DNA of 64,000 nucleotides from Agelas oroides (taxonomy: Eukaryota > Porifera > Demospongiae > Agelasida > Agelasidae): the NCBI GenBank assembly GCA_949130485.1, contig OX422183.1, positions 10,010,636 through 10,074,635 on the forward strand. Reading direction: 5' to 3'. Every line of letters starts with the position of its first letter. Position 1 is the first letter of the stretch. Below the pieces are notes generated by a model. The model was not told the DNA's origin. It was given only the letters and a program-made list of their open reading frames with translations, and did no database searches. Below, piece after piece: positions 11,571 to 23,781 of the stretch. A program made the translations under genes and the position numbers.

Positions 11571-13090
11571 ATGGGAGATTCTGCCTTTTTCGAATTTTTG
11601 ACAGAGTTAATTAGAAATGCATACAATACTAGAGATGCCTCCCACATGGCCTTAGGAAAAGATTATGCTTACTGGACTTCCAGACCTGTAGCTAATACCT
11701 GTAACTTAACAGTGAACCAGTTAGTTGAGATGTTCAATTTCTTGATAGATAACATTATATGTTCCGCGCAATCTGAGAATTTGCGCAATCTCGTGATTGC
11801 GTTGCGCATTCTCAGAATCCCGAGATTGCGTAGCACGTGTGCGCAATCTGGAGAATGCGTAAACCACGTGTGCGTAATCTCAAGATCGCATGTGCCTGTA
11901 CGTCTGACCAGCTAGTGATCTACTGTGTAGCTCGCAGGATGGAAGACATCCTTGATAAGTGGCCTTTGCCTCCATAGGACAGGAGGCATAATGCAATCTG
12001 GAAGAGTGAGTAATGCTGTGTATTGATGAGCAACGGAAGAGGAGCAGATCGAGTTCGAAGTTTACCTGTCGATCGTAGTTGGCCACAGTCAGCTTATATG
12101 CCACACGCTACTGGTTCAATCGAGTTTATACTATCTAATTGTGGCAGCGACAGTTGAAACATACCTTTGCTGAAACTGTCGGCCAACTTTTGCCGTGCAT
12201 TATTGGTGATTTTCAGGTACAGTGCAGGTGCCCACATTTCCAGCGTTGTAGCTTATTCAGACTTTACTAGCAGGCCTCCTGACTACGTCCTGATTAAGGC
12301 AGGTTGTTTTCAACCAAACTATTGCCTGAACTCTGGTACGTATTTTACAAGATATACACAAAGTCGCCATTTTTTAGTAGCTTCTCTCGATCTCGTAACC
12401 ACGAGAGGTTTTCTGCACATGCGCGTCGGGGTAAAAGATTGCGCGCTATAGTTGCGCACTCTCGAGATTGTGCAAATTCTCAGATTGCACGGAATATATA
12501 CATCCAGATAGGATCAGCTATCTACCAACAAACAATTGGCATCCCTATGGGTACTGATTGTGCTCCATTAGTCGCGGATCTATTTCTTTTCTCCTATGAA
12601 TTTGAGTTTATGGAATCCCTTATCTGGACTGACCTCTCTGTAGCAGCTAAATATAGCAATACTTGCAGATATATTGATGACTTGCTTACACTTAACAACC
12701 CTGATTTTCAAGCATGAATAGACCAAATTCCCTCCCCCCCCCCCCCCCCCCCCAAGAATTAGAGCTTAAGAAACCATCAGGTAGCCATGACAGCTGTTCC
12801 TACTTGGATCTTAACATTAATGTCCTGAATGGTAAGTTTTGCACAGACTTGTATGATAAGAGGGGGATACTTCAGCTTTTCAGTACCAGCATACGGAGTA
12901 GTAATTTCACAGTTATGTAGTTCATTATTGGAGGATATGTTGAAATTACCAAGATTTTGTTTACAGATCTAAACTACTCACAACCAGATTACTTAGACAG
13001 GGATACGTTTACCAAAAACTCTGTAGCACCTACAAGACCTTTGTGCATCGCTACCCCTGGACTTTACAGAAGTACGGGAGGTACCTGAAA
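11571..13090 (+). pseudogene. Penelope-like reverse transcriptase relic, split by an insertion
   Basis: The left part (11571-11755) encodes FLTELIRNAYNTRDAS and ends LVEMFNFLIDN. The right part (12501-13090) resumes with IGSAIYQQTIGIPMGTD, then the catalytic box RYIDDL and later CSYLDLNINVLNGK. These blocks fit the palm of a Penelope-like or related reverse transcriptase. Damage includes the 733-bp insertion, a TGA after the catalytic box, a pure C tract at about 12726-12753, and a frame change near 12870. The N-terminal part and any endonuclease are missing. A hammerhead-like sequence characteristic of Penelope-like elements lies 400 bp downstream, supporting the class. Confidence 0.75.
11762..12494. 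mobile_element. 733-bp fold-back insertion inside the RT relic
   Basis: Ends ttccgcgcaatctgagaatt and its inverse (32-bp arms with few mismatches). The arms continue as further gcgcaatct/agattgcg repeats. Flanks are tatatg (11756-11761) and tatata (12495-12500). Removing the element and one flank restores an uninterrupted RT reading, so the target duplication is 6 bp (tatata, one copy mutated). No transposase is present. Confidence 0.85.
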
Positions 13091-13487
13091 AACATTATTA
13101 CTGAATGCATTGCCTTACCTACTGTATAACACAGCCTGAACGTGCATTTCACTTGGCTTGGCACATTTATACACACACAGCCTTTAAACATGCACTGTTT
13201 GCCTTACACTGTTTGCCTTGTGCCTTATTCAAATTAGACCTTATCCATTAATACTTCTGGTACCTCTGGTGTCTCTGTATGCGCATGCACGCACACAAGC
13301 GTTTACATGCCGAAAACACGTGACAATCAATGATTAAGATCGCTACATAAGATCTTCTAACAAAAGACAGCTGCACGAAGAACAGCTGCACGAAGAGACG
13401 GTGCTTTCGAGGAGTCTCCACCGACTTTTGAATAAGGCCAGCCACCTGACTGCATTCTGTGCATGAGATAGCATTCCTCATCTCCCA

Positions 13488-13550
13488 GTCACCCTAGCGC
13501 AGTTGATGAGGCCTGGTATTGGCCGAAACGCGTCCTGCGCAGTGGGTGAC
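13488..13550 (+). ncRNA. Hammerhead-ribozyme-like motif, copy 1
   Basis: The order of elements fits a type I hammerhead. The stem I strands are gtcaccc..gcgcag and ctgcgc..gggtgac. The core is TTGATGA (13503-13509), stem II is GGCC-tggtatt-GGCC, then GAAA (13525-13528), a minimal helix III (AC-gc-GT), and C before stem I at 13534. Family knowledge: Penelope-like elements carry hammerheads with very short helix III. One core base is off: the first core position is T where the consensus has C. It is probably a decayed copy with reduced or no activity. Confidence 0.65.
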
Positions 13551-13621
13551 TTTGCATAACAACTAGGCCTGTTTTTAAGGGAGATGTGGTTTGTTGATTG
13601 TTCATGTTATATAAGTATCAC

Positions 13622-13753
13622 CATAGTACAAAGCTATACCGGAAAATATCACAAGTTTGTTGCCGTCTGTATTGTTACGAGTGCGCAGCACAAGTAACAA
13701 TGCCAACGGCAACAAACGAGTGATATTTTTTTCCGGTATAGCTTGGTACTATG
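13622..13753. repeat. Hairpin MITE of 132 bp
   Basis: Arms catagtacaaagctatacc and the reverse complement ggtatagcttggtactatg, with continued pairing through ccggaaaatatcac. The loop is short and GC-rich. No target duplication is evident. Confidence 0.75.
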
Positions 13754-14056
13754 ATTTTATCATACGAACCTTCGATTTCATTGCACGTTCAGACGCAGCG
13801 CACGTGACTTGTAGTAACTGATACGGATTCTCGCGTGACTTGTAGTAAAAAATACGACTTTTTATAAACTGCGTGCAGCTGCAAGGCTTCCCCATTGACT
13901 CCCATACATTAGCGTGAGTTAGACGTATGATAAACATAAATATATGCTTCCCGCCCCCAAAATACTCTCATCTCCTTGCCTAGAACAGATGTTCATATAA
14001 CATGATTAACTGTATTATGCAGTTCAAACCTACATTGTGTGCATGTTCTTCTGCAG

Positions 14057-14371
14057 GCCTGCTTGATGCTGTCAGTAACCTCGAAAGTGAATCTCTGGGC
14101 CAGGTTATCCACCTCACTTGGAATCCTCCATTTAGTTTGGACATAACTGGAATTGACCTTGACATCTGGTACCTTGTTGAGATTACTGTGACCAATGATT
14201 CCTTGAGCACATATTTCATCAGCAGGATAGTGAACATCCCAGAGTTCAACTTTACAATGAATGATTACAATGACACTAGCACGAGTGTGCTATATGCGTT
14301 CCGAGTCACTTCCATAAATGCTGCTGGGAATGGAACAAGAAGTTATTTTGTCAATGGGTACTTCATTGGAT
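14057..14371 (+). CDS. Receptor gene exon 3: fibronectin type III-like domain
   Basis: Acceptor ttcttctgcag, donor GTGAGT, phase 1 at both ends, 105 codons. The translation has the FN3 hallmarks: a tryptophan in strand B (IHLTWNPPF), a tyrosine-containing strand (WYLVEITV), and near the end YAFRVTSINAAGNG, the typical Tyr-x-x-x-Val...Asn-x-x-Gly of strand F/G. Four or more N-glycosylation sequons are present. It is an extracellular adhesion-type domain after the Ig domain. Confidence 0.88.
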
Positions 14372-14840
14372 GTGAGTTGTAAACTTTGTTATACTCTAGT
14401 CTTGTGAAGGAGTGCCCATGGGCCGAGCACCTTACAAGCTTGTCAAAGAGGGAAGTGGGTGCTCTTTCAAGTGTTTCTGCATTGTATGTTATTGTTCATT
14501 CAGTACTGTGAGGGCAATGAGTTGCTGTAAGCATACATGAGTGCTATTTTGTGATTGAATACAATGGAGCCACCACCCTTGGAACCTCAAGTTCTAATAG
14601 CATGCAACACTCTGAATGGCAGCTTAGCTGGTAGTGTTGGGAGTGCGGCTGCATTAGCTACGTACATGTACATTCTTTTATGCAAAGCCATGAATTGTAA
14701 TGCAAAGTTTGTTCTTACCTCAGATACATGTATGTATAGCGCTTGAGGCTGTGCTTCTCAACACTCCACTAGTGTTCTTCATTATCCATGTGAAGCTTGC
14801 TCCAGGGTGAGCGCTTGTTCAAGTAAACTTTGACCCTATA

Positions 14841-15213
14841 CTGTATAGTGGGAAATTTTCGCTGGTCCAAATTTTCGTGAAAATCCTGTTTCCCCTCCAG
14901 AAGAAATTTTTGCAATTTTAATTTTCGCGTTTAGCACAAGCTGTGACCACGCCCCTTTATTGTCGCTGGGGTAATGGAGGACGAAAGCTGTCCGTGGGAG
15001 AGGGTAGGACGTCATCTGCCGGTTTGAAAAAGCACTACAGTGCCATCGTCAGATTGAGTGAGACTACCGCACAAAATGCACATGTGAAACTTTCCACAAG
15101 TTCAAAAGTCAAATTTTCGCAGTTCGTATTTCGTGGTCTTTATTTTCGCGTTTTGGTTGTGGGTCGCAAAAATCGTGAAAATTTGGACCTCACGAAAATT
15201 TCCCGCATTACGG
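14841..15213. mobile_element. TA-flanked MITE, 'gggaaattttcg' type
   Basis: Left ctgtatagtgggaaattttc and the inverted right end ccgtaatgcgggaaattttc pair. Sub-terminal ggtccaaattttc blocks also pair. TA flanks both ends (14839-14840 and 15214-15215). Confidence 0.75.
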
Positions 15214-16874
15214 TATGGGAAATTGGGTCAAAAGTAGGGGGTGAGTGCTCTTTCAAGGGTGGGCGCTTTTTTGCAAGACTGTGGTACATGCAACTAGTAC
15301 TGTTATGATCGGACATGGCAGTACTCTATCTGTAGGGATGACTCAGAAAAAATGGATTAGATTTTGAGTGGACTAGTGGCTAGCCTCAGGAAGCATTACC
15401 CTCTCTATAGTATGCACACAGAGCCACAGCATACTCTTTTGCCAACACAAACCCCCTTTTGCCTTGACCCTTTTAACCAACCAAGCAACTATTGCATAAA
15501 AATTTTGTAATCACAGTATGCAGAATTATAGTTTTAAATGGAGTGGAGTGGTGGAGTTTGTGTTACTAAAGTGTTCAAAATTCAAGCAAGAGAGAAGACA
15601 AAGAAGTATTCGAATGGGCCAACAGGGAATCCTCTGGAGTTGAAGTGTGTATAGCCACCAGGTGTGGACATGTACACCAATTTGGGGATGATCCATAGAT
15701 GCATGTAGGCTAACTAGGGATTCTCAGGACACCCCATTTCTGTGTAAGCACCCACCCTCCAATTTTGACAGTTCTGTGGTTTTGCAAGGTCCTCCATGTA
15801 ACTACCCACCATGCAAAATTGTCGTGTGATGACTCAAGAGTAAGTCTTTTTCACAGTTGGTATATATTGTTGCTGAGATCACGTACATCAGAAATCACAG
15901 AATAACTCAGGCGCTTGCTTGGGGCAATATGGTATATCCAATATGCACCATTCCCGAGCTGTTGACTGTATAGTGGACTGATGGTAAGTATGGAATAACT
16001 GGAAATGCCAGAATGGACCTTCTTTGGTCTCCATCAGGTACACACACACATTGAGTTTTTCGACTTCAATGTTATATTGTCAGGTAGCCTTGTTCCCCCG
16101 TTTTTTGCTCTTTGGTGTTCACAATAAGACACTTCTTTCGCTTTGGACTCGGTAGCATGTATAGCATACTCCAATCTTCACATTATATTAGTTGTTGACA
16201 CCAGATAGTATTGTGAATGCAAACTGAAGCAGACTTCAGCCCAAGAACACACGCTTCTGTAGCCAGAAAATGCTAACTGTCAACAGCAATACATACTCAG
16301 TAACACTATGCTCAGGCTTGTGAGACACAAGATCAATAAATTTATTGTATATATAACTATGGCAGAGAAAATATAAGAGAACCTGGAAGATCTGATCATG
16401 TGCATTGTGATGTATTATATATGTGTGGTTTGATCGAATGACTAACCCTTAGGTAGTACATAGTCAACAGTAGGCCTTTGAAACTAGTGTACGTTCTGCT
16501 TGAAAGTTTCTTCTCATCCACTGAGGTGGACAGAAGTTGCCATGAATCCATAGTAGCTATTAGCCAACATACAACAACCTGAGAACAAGCATGGCATTGG
16601 CTATCTGTCCATAGATAATATAGCATGGGAACTATGGGCTACCAAAACAGTCAATCATTAGATAGCCTTGTCTTTGGGTAAAGAGCAAAAGTGCCCTCAC
16701 AATCCATAGCGATCAATAGTTAGCTGCTAACTAAGCAGTTAATGTACCACAAGTCTCGTCCACTACAGGATATATGGTCTCAAAGGAAATACAGCACTCA
16801 GCTTCGCCTTGTGCTGCATTTGCAATAATGCCTGTAGTGCACTTGCTGCAGTGCATTAACTAGTATGCAACTGT

Positions 16875-16899
16875 GTACACACACACACACACACACACA
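16875..16899. repeat. (CA)n microsatellite
   Basis: About twelve CA units in intron 3 of the receptor gene. Confidence 0.9.
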
Positions 16900-17040
16900 T
16901 ACCAGTACCAAGAAGCATCACTCCAGACATAGTAGAAACAAGTGGCAGTGCTGATCCACTGACTGTAAATTTCACTATTACATATGTAAGTTGAGGTTCT
17001 TATTTGGGGAAACTGAATGTTCTATATACATTGTATGTGG

Positions 17041-17279
17041 CAGTCCCGTGTAGAAATCGAAGATTATTCTGTTGCGTATTTTGATCGCATTGCTGCATTC
17101 AAAACGCCATACCGCTGAACTTCCAAGGACAGGGCTCATATATGCACTTCGTAGACTCGTTAGCAATTCATGCATCTACGAAGCGCGTATGAGCTGGAAG
17201 TTCAGCGATACGGCACTTCAAACACAGCGATGCGATTGAAATACGCGACGGAATAATCTTCGATTTCTACACGGGACTG
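17041..17279. repeat. Long hairpin MITE (239 bp)
   Basis: cagtcccgtgtagaaatcga at the left is exactly inverted at the right (tcgatttctacacgggactg differs only at its outermost base). Pairing continues with mismatches almost to the centre. No coding capacity. No clear target duplication. Confidence 0.85.
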
Positions 17280-18373
17280 TCACATATATGCTAACTAGTA
17301 CCAGTAATGTTTTTTTTTTGCAATGCATAAGTAGACAAGTTTCTACTATAGATTAACTATTTCAAATACCATGAATGAACATTCCTAGATGTGCATTGAA
17401 AGAAGTCACAGTATAGTTTTAGTATACTAGGAATGAATATTGCCTGAAAAGATGCATTAAAATTTTGTTGAAGATTTATTGTTTATGTCTTCTAATGAAC
17501 AAACTTTGTTAAGATTTCTATGCAGTTTCAATGTCCTACATTTTTATAGCATTGTTCGCAGTCCTATACCATAACTTTTGTTTACTCTCATTTCCCTGCT
17601 TTCCCCTGCCCCGGACAAGAAGTGGAGAAGAGCGATTTGCATGTGATATCGCGGCACAAAACTTAACTTTTTATCACGATACCTGAAACGTCACTCATGT
17701 GAAAACCGCAAATTTGCTGCGAAGCACTTTCGGGTTAAGAGTTTGTTAATGTGGCTATAGTTTCTTGTTGTGTAGCCAAGATTTCAAAGGTATCTGAGAT
17801 TTGATTTTGTACGCCAAAGTGTGTTGCTAACCGACTAAGTCTTACTTCATGGCCTTGTAGCAACTGTTAGCAATATTTGTGGTAGCGGTCTGGAAATGAG
17901 GCTACTGCAGCTCCTCTAGTTTCACAACCAGTGTAATGGTGCTTGAAGTTGGGTATGGCTTTATGTCGCCAGGGTTGCTCTGTTATTTGACTTGTTGAAG
18001 TGCAGCTGATGTAGCAAGCATTTTGAAGCTGGAGTGTGCTTAAAACTTGAAAATGTGATTGCCTTTAACTACTTATCCTGTGTTTTATACACTCATTGGG
18101 TGTGGCCAGCAATGCCAACCTGACATCTACATTCCCACAGACAGCTTTCCTTAATTAAGGGCTACAGACACTGACTTGTTTACAAACAGCGTAGGTGTTC
18201 AAAGCCTGTAGGGTGAGTAGACATCCACTCAGGCTAACCCCCACAATGTCATACATTCATTAAGTTATTTGCCACAACATTTTATAACATTTTGTGTACA
18301 ACTTATGGATACCATGTTTGGATGTCACAGTGCACATTAAAAGTATACATTGTATTTGCATCCTTGGTGACAG

Positions 18374-18635
18374 GGAAATATTCCTCTTGGTGAGATGCCC
18401 GACCGAGTTCAAATTTTCGCAGAGACAGTTGATGATGGAAACAAAGTTTATTATTGCACAGATGACATTCCAGTGATGCCTGATTCAGATGGGAGGGTGT
18501 TGATTCAGTTGAACACAAGTACCCCTACATATACACCTGGCAGTTGCAGTCTTGGGCCCCGTCGCAGTTACAGGGCCATAATTGCAGCAAAAAATCAAGC
18601 TGGACAAACCAACTCAACAGGGAACATTTGTTTCT
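18374..18635 (+). CDS. Receptor gene exon 4: second half of an FN3-like domain
   Basis: Acceptor ggtgacag, donor GTAAGC. The frame (PDRVQIFAETVDDGNKVYY, then RRSYRAIIAAKNQAGQTNST) shows the late strands of an FN3 fold with the Tyr and Asn-x-x-Gly pattern. An in-frame TGA just upstream of the acceptor fixes the exon start. It starts in phase 0 and ends in phase 1, so it needs a preceding exon not found here. Cysteine pairs (YYC, GSC) may form extra disulfides. Confidence 0.75.
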
Positions 18636-19813
18636 GTAAGCCTGTGTTAGGAAGGAGTAGGAGTAGCTCATGATACCCTAAAAGTTCAAAGGCACCACAG
18701 GCCAATATATAGCAGTACCTATTTGCATCAACCAAACTGAATTTTGTTCATGATGAACTTATGGAATATTTTGAGTTCTTCTTAAAGTGCTTGAAACTTC
18801 TGACCTAGCCGGACTCAATATATGTGATCAGGAATTTGGGCACAACTGATCAACAACTACCAAGGGAAGAAATTCGAGTCAGTAGCTAGTGACTGTTTCC
18901 TATCCAAGTTTAAGGAAGGTTTTGAGTTTGCTGTGATGTAGCTACAGGAACTATTTTGTACTATGGCCACTTTTTATGCTACTACCCCTGTCATCACTCA
19001 TTGATAATGCAAAATTAGGAGAATATCTGTTTTTCATGTCAGAGCTTAGCAACCAATGATGTATATTTGAGCAACATACTCATATAATAGTTATTGCATT
19101 TAAATTGAGAAGCTTCTCTCTACTAGTTAAATTAGTCTTTCCTTTCAGAACACCTGCAAATCAGCATATCTGAAAGGGGATTGTCATTGATTGAATAGGT
19201 TTTCATATTGCCCAAAAAGATTGCTAAAAGGCTGCATGCTCAACATGATTTTAAGGAAACCTATTTAGGAAAATCTATTTGGTAGGATTATGTTGTCACA
19301 CCTAAGAAAGTAAGAATATGGTTGAAATAACCAAATGGTTCTTGTTATAATATTGGCTTTTGCTGTTGAGACTGTGTCTCTTAGGTTTGATACCACTGTT
19401 AGACATATAGCCCTGCACTCATTCAATTATTTGCACATCAACAGAATAATGTAACTAAGACAACACTGTCAGTTTATTATGACATTGATAATACACACAG
19501 CCGGAATTGAATGTAGAAGTGCAGTGTAACTGTTTCGAATGTATGTAGATAGCAGCCAGCAGTCCATTGACATCTGGGGAGCACAGCCAAGCCCCACTCT
19601 TTGTAGTCACATATTGCACATAACTATGACATTGTTCTCTTCTGATCAACAGCATGTATTTTTGCAAGAACTGCATGCACTTTACTTGTATGTCCACCAA
19701 CCTGCCTCAATAAAATCACTATTACCATAATACAAACCTAAATGCATTATCAACTTGCTTATTAAGTGTTAAGTGAAATTATAAAAGCTATATTTGTTTC
19801 CTTTCAATTTTAG
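18636..19813 (+). other. Receptor intron 4, nothing seen
   Basis: AT-rich intron of 1.2 kb. No repeat or gene recognised. Confidence 0.5.
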
Positions 19814-20197
19814 GTACATGTGAAACTCAAATCTGTACAGCTAATGTCATTGATGGTTCTAGACCAAAAGCAGTGAATATCAGTTGCAAATTTACTGAAG
19901 CTACGGGCTACCTCTTAATCTTTTCTCCTCAAACCAACTCATCTCAAGAGATGTTTGTCATAGCTAGCAAAGTGAACACGTCTAATTCTAACTGGAAAAT
20001 TAGTATCCCTATGGTCCCTCATGACAACTATGCTGTGTTTCGTTATGACTTTAGAAGTATTGGCCTACCAATGTCGTCAGATGACAGTACTGGTGACAGG
20101 CTATATGTTCCAGCTTCTGGAAAAGAGAATGTGACTGTCACGGAGTCTACATGTGAGAACAAAAACATTTCTGTTATGGATGAAGGGAATGCTGGAG
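19814..20197 (+). CDS. Receptor gene exon 5: extracellular region
   Basis: Acceptor ttcaattttag, donor GTTAGT, phase 1 at both ends, 128 codons. It joins exon 4 with a completed TGT codon. It begins CETQICTANVIDGSRPKAVN and continues with a beta-rich, Asn/Ser/Thr-rich segment having many glycosylation sequons and four or more cysteines. No named domain is recognised. It resembles an extracellular stalk or a diverged beta-sandwich between the FN3 part and the membrane. Confidence 0.75.
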
Positions 20198-20239
20198 GTT
20201 AGTACCTTGGTTTCCATTTTTGCATAAAGTTGTCGATAT

Positions 20240-21020
20240 GTTCCCATTTCGTCTACTCCCATTTGGTGTACTGTTACTGTTAAGCTAATTAATTAAGGGT
20301 TTTACCATCATCAGTTGTTAAGTATTGTACCATAAGGAATCATCAGTTGCTGTCAGTCACTGTATATAAGAGGGGTACTCGTTCAAAGCAGTCGTCATCA
20401 TCATGGCTGAGTTTTCAAAAACCAAACGAGGAGCAAGATCTCTACATTACAACAGTTTCCAGTACACTATCAACAGGAGAAAGAGTTGTTGGAGATGCAT
20501 TAATCGCTCATGTCAGGGAAGAGCAACAACAGATGCTAATGAGGTCATAGCAATAATCATGATCATCTGCCAGAAACTGCACAAGCAACTGGTTGAATGG
20601 ACCTTACCTTCTCAAAACCTGGAACTACTACCAGATGGAAGGCCCTAAAACAACCAACCATGTGGAGGGGATAAGATAAACAAAGATAAACAAAAGATAA
20701 ACCGTGCTGCTGGTAAAGCTCATCCTCACATTTTTGAGCTGGTGAAGCTATTCAAAACAGAACAGGCGAATACAGGGGTGTCTCTAGTACAGTTGGCAGC
20801 AGGTGGGACAGTGAGAAACACAAACAAGAAGTACTGTACAAGCAGAAGAGACTTGTGAAAATAGGATAAAGTATATAGAAGAGTATATAGATGGTATTAG
20901 CAAGTGGATGGGTTTTAGTATGTAGTGTGTACTCTGCCGTCATTCATACTGGCAGCATTATTCTAAATGTATTGAAAAGCAAATGTAGACAAATTGGGAG
21001 TAGACGAAATGAGAGTAAAT
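20240..21020 (+). mobile_element. MULE-type element relic with FLYWCH transposase N-terminus
   Basis: In intron 5. The left flank has catttcgtctactcccattt and the right flank the inverse aattgggagtagacgaaatg, suggesting terminal inverted repeats. The coding relic (20402-20560) reads SKTKRGARSLHYNSFQYTIN, then WRCINRSCQGRATT, which is a FLYWCH zinc-finger pattern. Downstream in another frame (20700-20815) is PHIFELVKLFKTEQA, typical of the segment before a MULE DDE domain. The catalytic region is absent and frames are broken. Confidence 0.65.
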
Positions 21021-21665
21021 CAAAGTTGTCTATGTTGTGTCAATCCATTTTGCATCACTACTGGGTATGTTTTTGCTGGCTTCGTCTAATTTTGTGATGA
21101 AGAGACATGCTAGTGCTGTTTGTGCATGATGTGTCTTATACGAACAACTTGATAACACATCTGCAAGGTGTGAACGTGCTGTCATTTACTGTACAGATGT
21201 GGCAATGGTTGGATGGGGAGATTAAAGTTTATCCTCAAGATCGCTGTTTTATAACATTGTTACCTTGCATCTATTTTGTTTCTTGGAAGGGGGGAGGAAA
21301 GCTCTGAAGTTGCTTTCCTACAAAATGACTGTGACTTCAACCTGCAAAAACGTACTGTTGATCACACTTGCACTGTGTTGAAATTTGTCACAGTTTGTAC
21401 TTCTGCCTGCAACTTTGCATATCCAAGACTGTCTTATTTTGCAACATAGTTTCTAATTTGGATGGATAATTTGATTAAGTGAATTCAGGTTCACTGCATG
21501 GAAATGTATATCCTTTTACTTACACAACACAGCACAGTGAAATGTTGTTCTCCTGCGCAGTGTTGTAGTAGGATTTAGTTTTGCCTAAGAGTTGGACGAA
21601 ACAGGTACCCTCCACACAGAGATAACTATTACATAGGACTATTGCTATATTGTTTGTGTGTGCAG

Positions 21666-21959
21666 GTTCAGAAGTTCTTTTAGTGCCTGGCACAATGCTG
21701 GAAGTTCCTGACATTGCAGATGCAGATGTGAAGCTCTGCGTCTCCATTGAACCTGACCCTAGTAGTGACATAATTATTGTTCTTGCATACCACAATGATG
21801 ACCCTGAAAAACTGTTGGCATACTTCCTGGATGTGACCAATTGTACTACAGCACCAGCTCCAGGAAGTTACATTTTTGGTGTATTTGTTCAAAATGAAGA
21901 CAAGATCATGAAAGAACCAGTCACACCTCCTACCATTTTCTTTAACACTGTGTCCATCA
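21666..21959 (+). CDS. Receptor gene exon 6: extracellular, membrane-proximal
   Basis: Acceptor ttgtgtgtgcag, donor GTGAGT, phase 1 at both ends, 98 codons. Begins SEVLLVPGTMLEVPDIADAD and includes DIIIVLAYHNDDPEKLLAYF and a conserved-looking Cys pair region. No domain can be named. It pairs in phase with exons 5 and 7. Confidence 0.75.
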
Positions 21960-22247
21960 GTGAGTACGATTTCATAGTCAAGGCATTCATGTTATCCACT
22001 TGTGTAACGGATAGGTTTTTCATGAAGCTAGAATTCTGTTCACATCCATGATTTCTAGTTGTTCTCAACACAAGCCTTTTGTTTAATTTGCATGGTGTAA
22101 AGACATGATGTAGGTTCTTGGCCTGTTACAACTTCACTGTACGTAGTACCAGAGGTTCATGGGTGCCTAGCCTATAGGAAGTTAGGTTTTGCAACACTCA
22201 TAAACTCCTGGCAGTATTACTGTGATAAAAACTCTTCACACCTGCAG

Positions 22248-22349
22248 CATCTTCTATACCACCTGTTCTCCCAACAAACACATATGATTCACCATTATTG
22301 TTGGTGGTTGTGACGGTTACTGTTGCAGTTTCTGCATTGCTGGTTACAG
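22248..22349 (+). CDS. Receptor gene exon 7: start of the transmembrane segment
   Basis: Acceptor cacacctgcag, donor GTAAAT, phase 1 at both ends. It encodes a Pro/Asn-rich linker (SIPPVLPTNTYDS) and then the purely hydrophobic LLLVVVTVTVAVSALLVT, a transmembrane helix. No charged residue lies within the hydrophobic run. Confidence 0.8.
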
Positions 22350-22444
22350 GTAAATAATAGCCATTCATGATTGTTTTGCTAATTGCCAACTCAACTCAGT
22401 GATCATTGATTCTTTACTGCACTGTGTGTGTATTTCTTACACAG

Positions 22445-22495
22445 TTGCTGTTGTAGTTACAGTTACAGTATGTGTGAAGACCAAAGTGAAGAAGG
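22445..22495 (+). CDS. Receptor gene exon 8: end of the transmembrane segment and stop-transfer
   Basis: A 51-nt exon after a ttcttacacag acceptor. It encodes VAVVVTVTVCVKTKVKK, so the hydrophobic helix continues and ends in a lysine-rich stop-transfer sequence. This orients the protein as type I with its C-terminus in the cytoplasm. Donor GTATGA is weak but the phase (1) fits exon 9. Confidence 0.75.
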
Positions 22496-23059
22496 GTATG
22501 AATTTAGACATATAGGTAGCAAGTACACTGCAATGATTTGAAGAGGAACATTCATGATTCTCTCGACAAGGGCCAAAGTTGGGCAAGAATTCTATTTCAA
22601 GGTCATTTCTAAATACTGGACTGGATCACTGGACTGGATTACTGTAATAGACTGTGATTTGTTCATCTTACTTTGCACCCAGTCAGATATCTATGTGGGT
22701 CACTGTTTGTGGCTTCCGGGCTCACTATATCTGCTAGATAGCTGTTATAACAGCTATCCTATGTAATAAAACACCATGTGCATATGCAGTTTTTTTGCCC
22801 AAGGGAGCCCCAAAGAGGGAACTCCATCTGCCATATTATAGGTGACTGTATTTGCTGTGTTAGTGTAAGTGCAGTGTCCTCCGTCAGTGAATATTTACTT
22901 TTGGTGGTGCTATACATGTTTTGCCTGTTAATGAATGTGTTGTGTAACTACAGTTAGCTGCATGTGCATTCACATTTGCTAGCATGCAGTGAGTTGACAA
23001 AAGTTTATAACTGAATTATATAGTCCTCTAATATGTGTTCTAGCCCGTTACTATGTGGT

Positions 23060-23330
23060 TGCTATGTAATAGAGTGCATTATATTTCAGATAAAGCCTTG
23101 TAATTTGTATCCCGTGGGCATCAAGTACAGGTAACTTTATTTGCCTGGAGTTACGCAGAAATATATATATTTTTATGTGCATTCTCAAACGCTCAGCATT
23201 GCGACGTAACAGAATGGGTTGACGACAGCGATTGCCAGTCCAAGAACAAGCCACGCGGAAAAGCCCCACAAGCCCAAAGAGACGAAAATCAAACCGGTAA
23301 CGCTGTGTGCTCACGGTGGCTACGAAGCTA
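23060..23330 (-). repeat. Dispersed repeat shared with 3290-3530
   Basis: Reverse-oriented diverged copy of the repeat near 3.4 kb, including the aatatatatatttctgcgta block and the ggcttgttcttggactgg block. Confidence 0.6.
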
Positions 23331-23682
23331 GCTTTGAGGCTTTGTTTCGTGGACTTAGGATGCCTTGAGAAACACAGTTTTTCAACTGTTACAGCGCTGT
23401 TGGAAAACAGCAGAAAGCATCACGGCATAGCCGTCGCTTGGTCGATTCTCATAAGGCTTCACCACTCGGGCCCGTTTCCGGACTGGCTGTCGTCGCCCAT
23501 CCACAGTGTTGAACGGTTTCAAAGTCGCAGCTACGACAACACTGGTTGTTATTACAAGTAACTGAGTACCTGTAAGCTAGCTAGACTACTCGTGCTACCT
23601 TCAAAAAACAGCTGCGTTCACAAATAAACATACCGCTGACATAGCAACACATTGAAGCGCATGCGCAAACGGGCTAGAAGCC

Positions 23683-23781
23683 AGTTATTAACCGCACCCT
23701 CAGGCTTTAGTTTATATATAAGCAACACCGCCCTTGGTGTGCTTATATATCTACTAAAGCCCTCGTGAGCGGTTAATAACT
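23683..23781. repeat. Hairpin MITE (about 100 bp)
   Basis: agttattaaccgc at the left pairs with gcggttaataact at the right. The pairing continues through ccctcaggctttagt and tatataagc with a short cgcccttgg loop. Confidence 0.8.

Larger units (their letters stand above)
14372..18373 (+). other. Receptor intron 3, possibly hiding an exon
   Basis: Contains a TA-flanked MITE (14841-15213), a short (CA)n run near 16875-16899 and a hairpin MITE (17041-17279). Exon 3 ends in phase 1 but exon 4 begins in phase 0, and exon 4 lacks the first half of its FN3 domain. An exon of length 3n+2 is therefore expected here. I searched by eye and could not identify it. Confidence 0.5.
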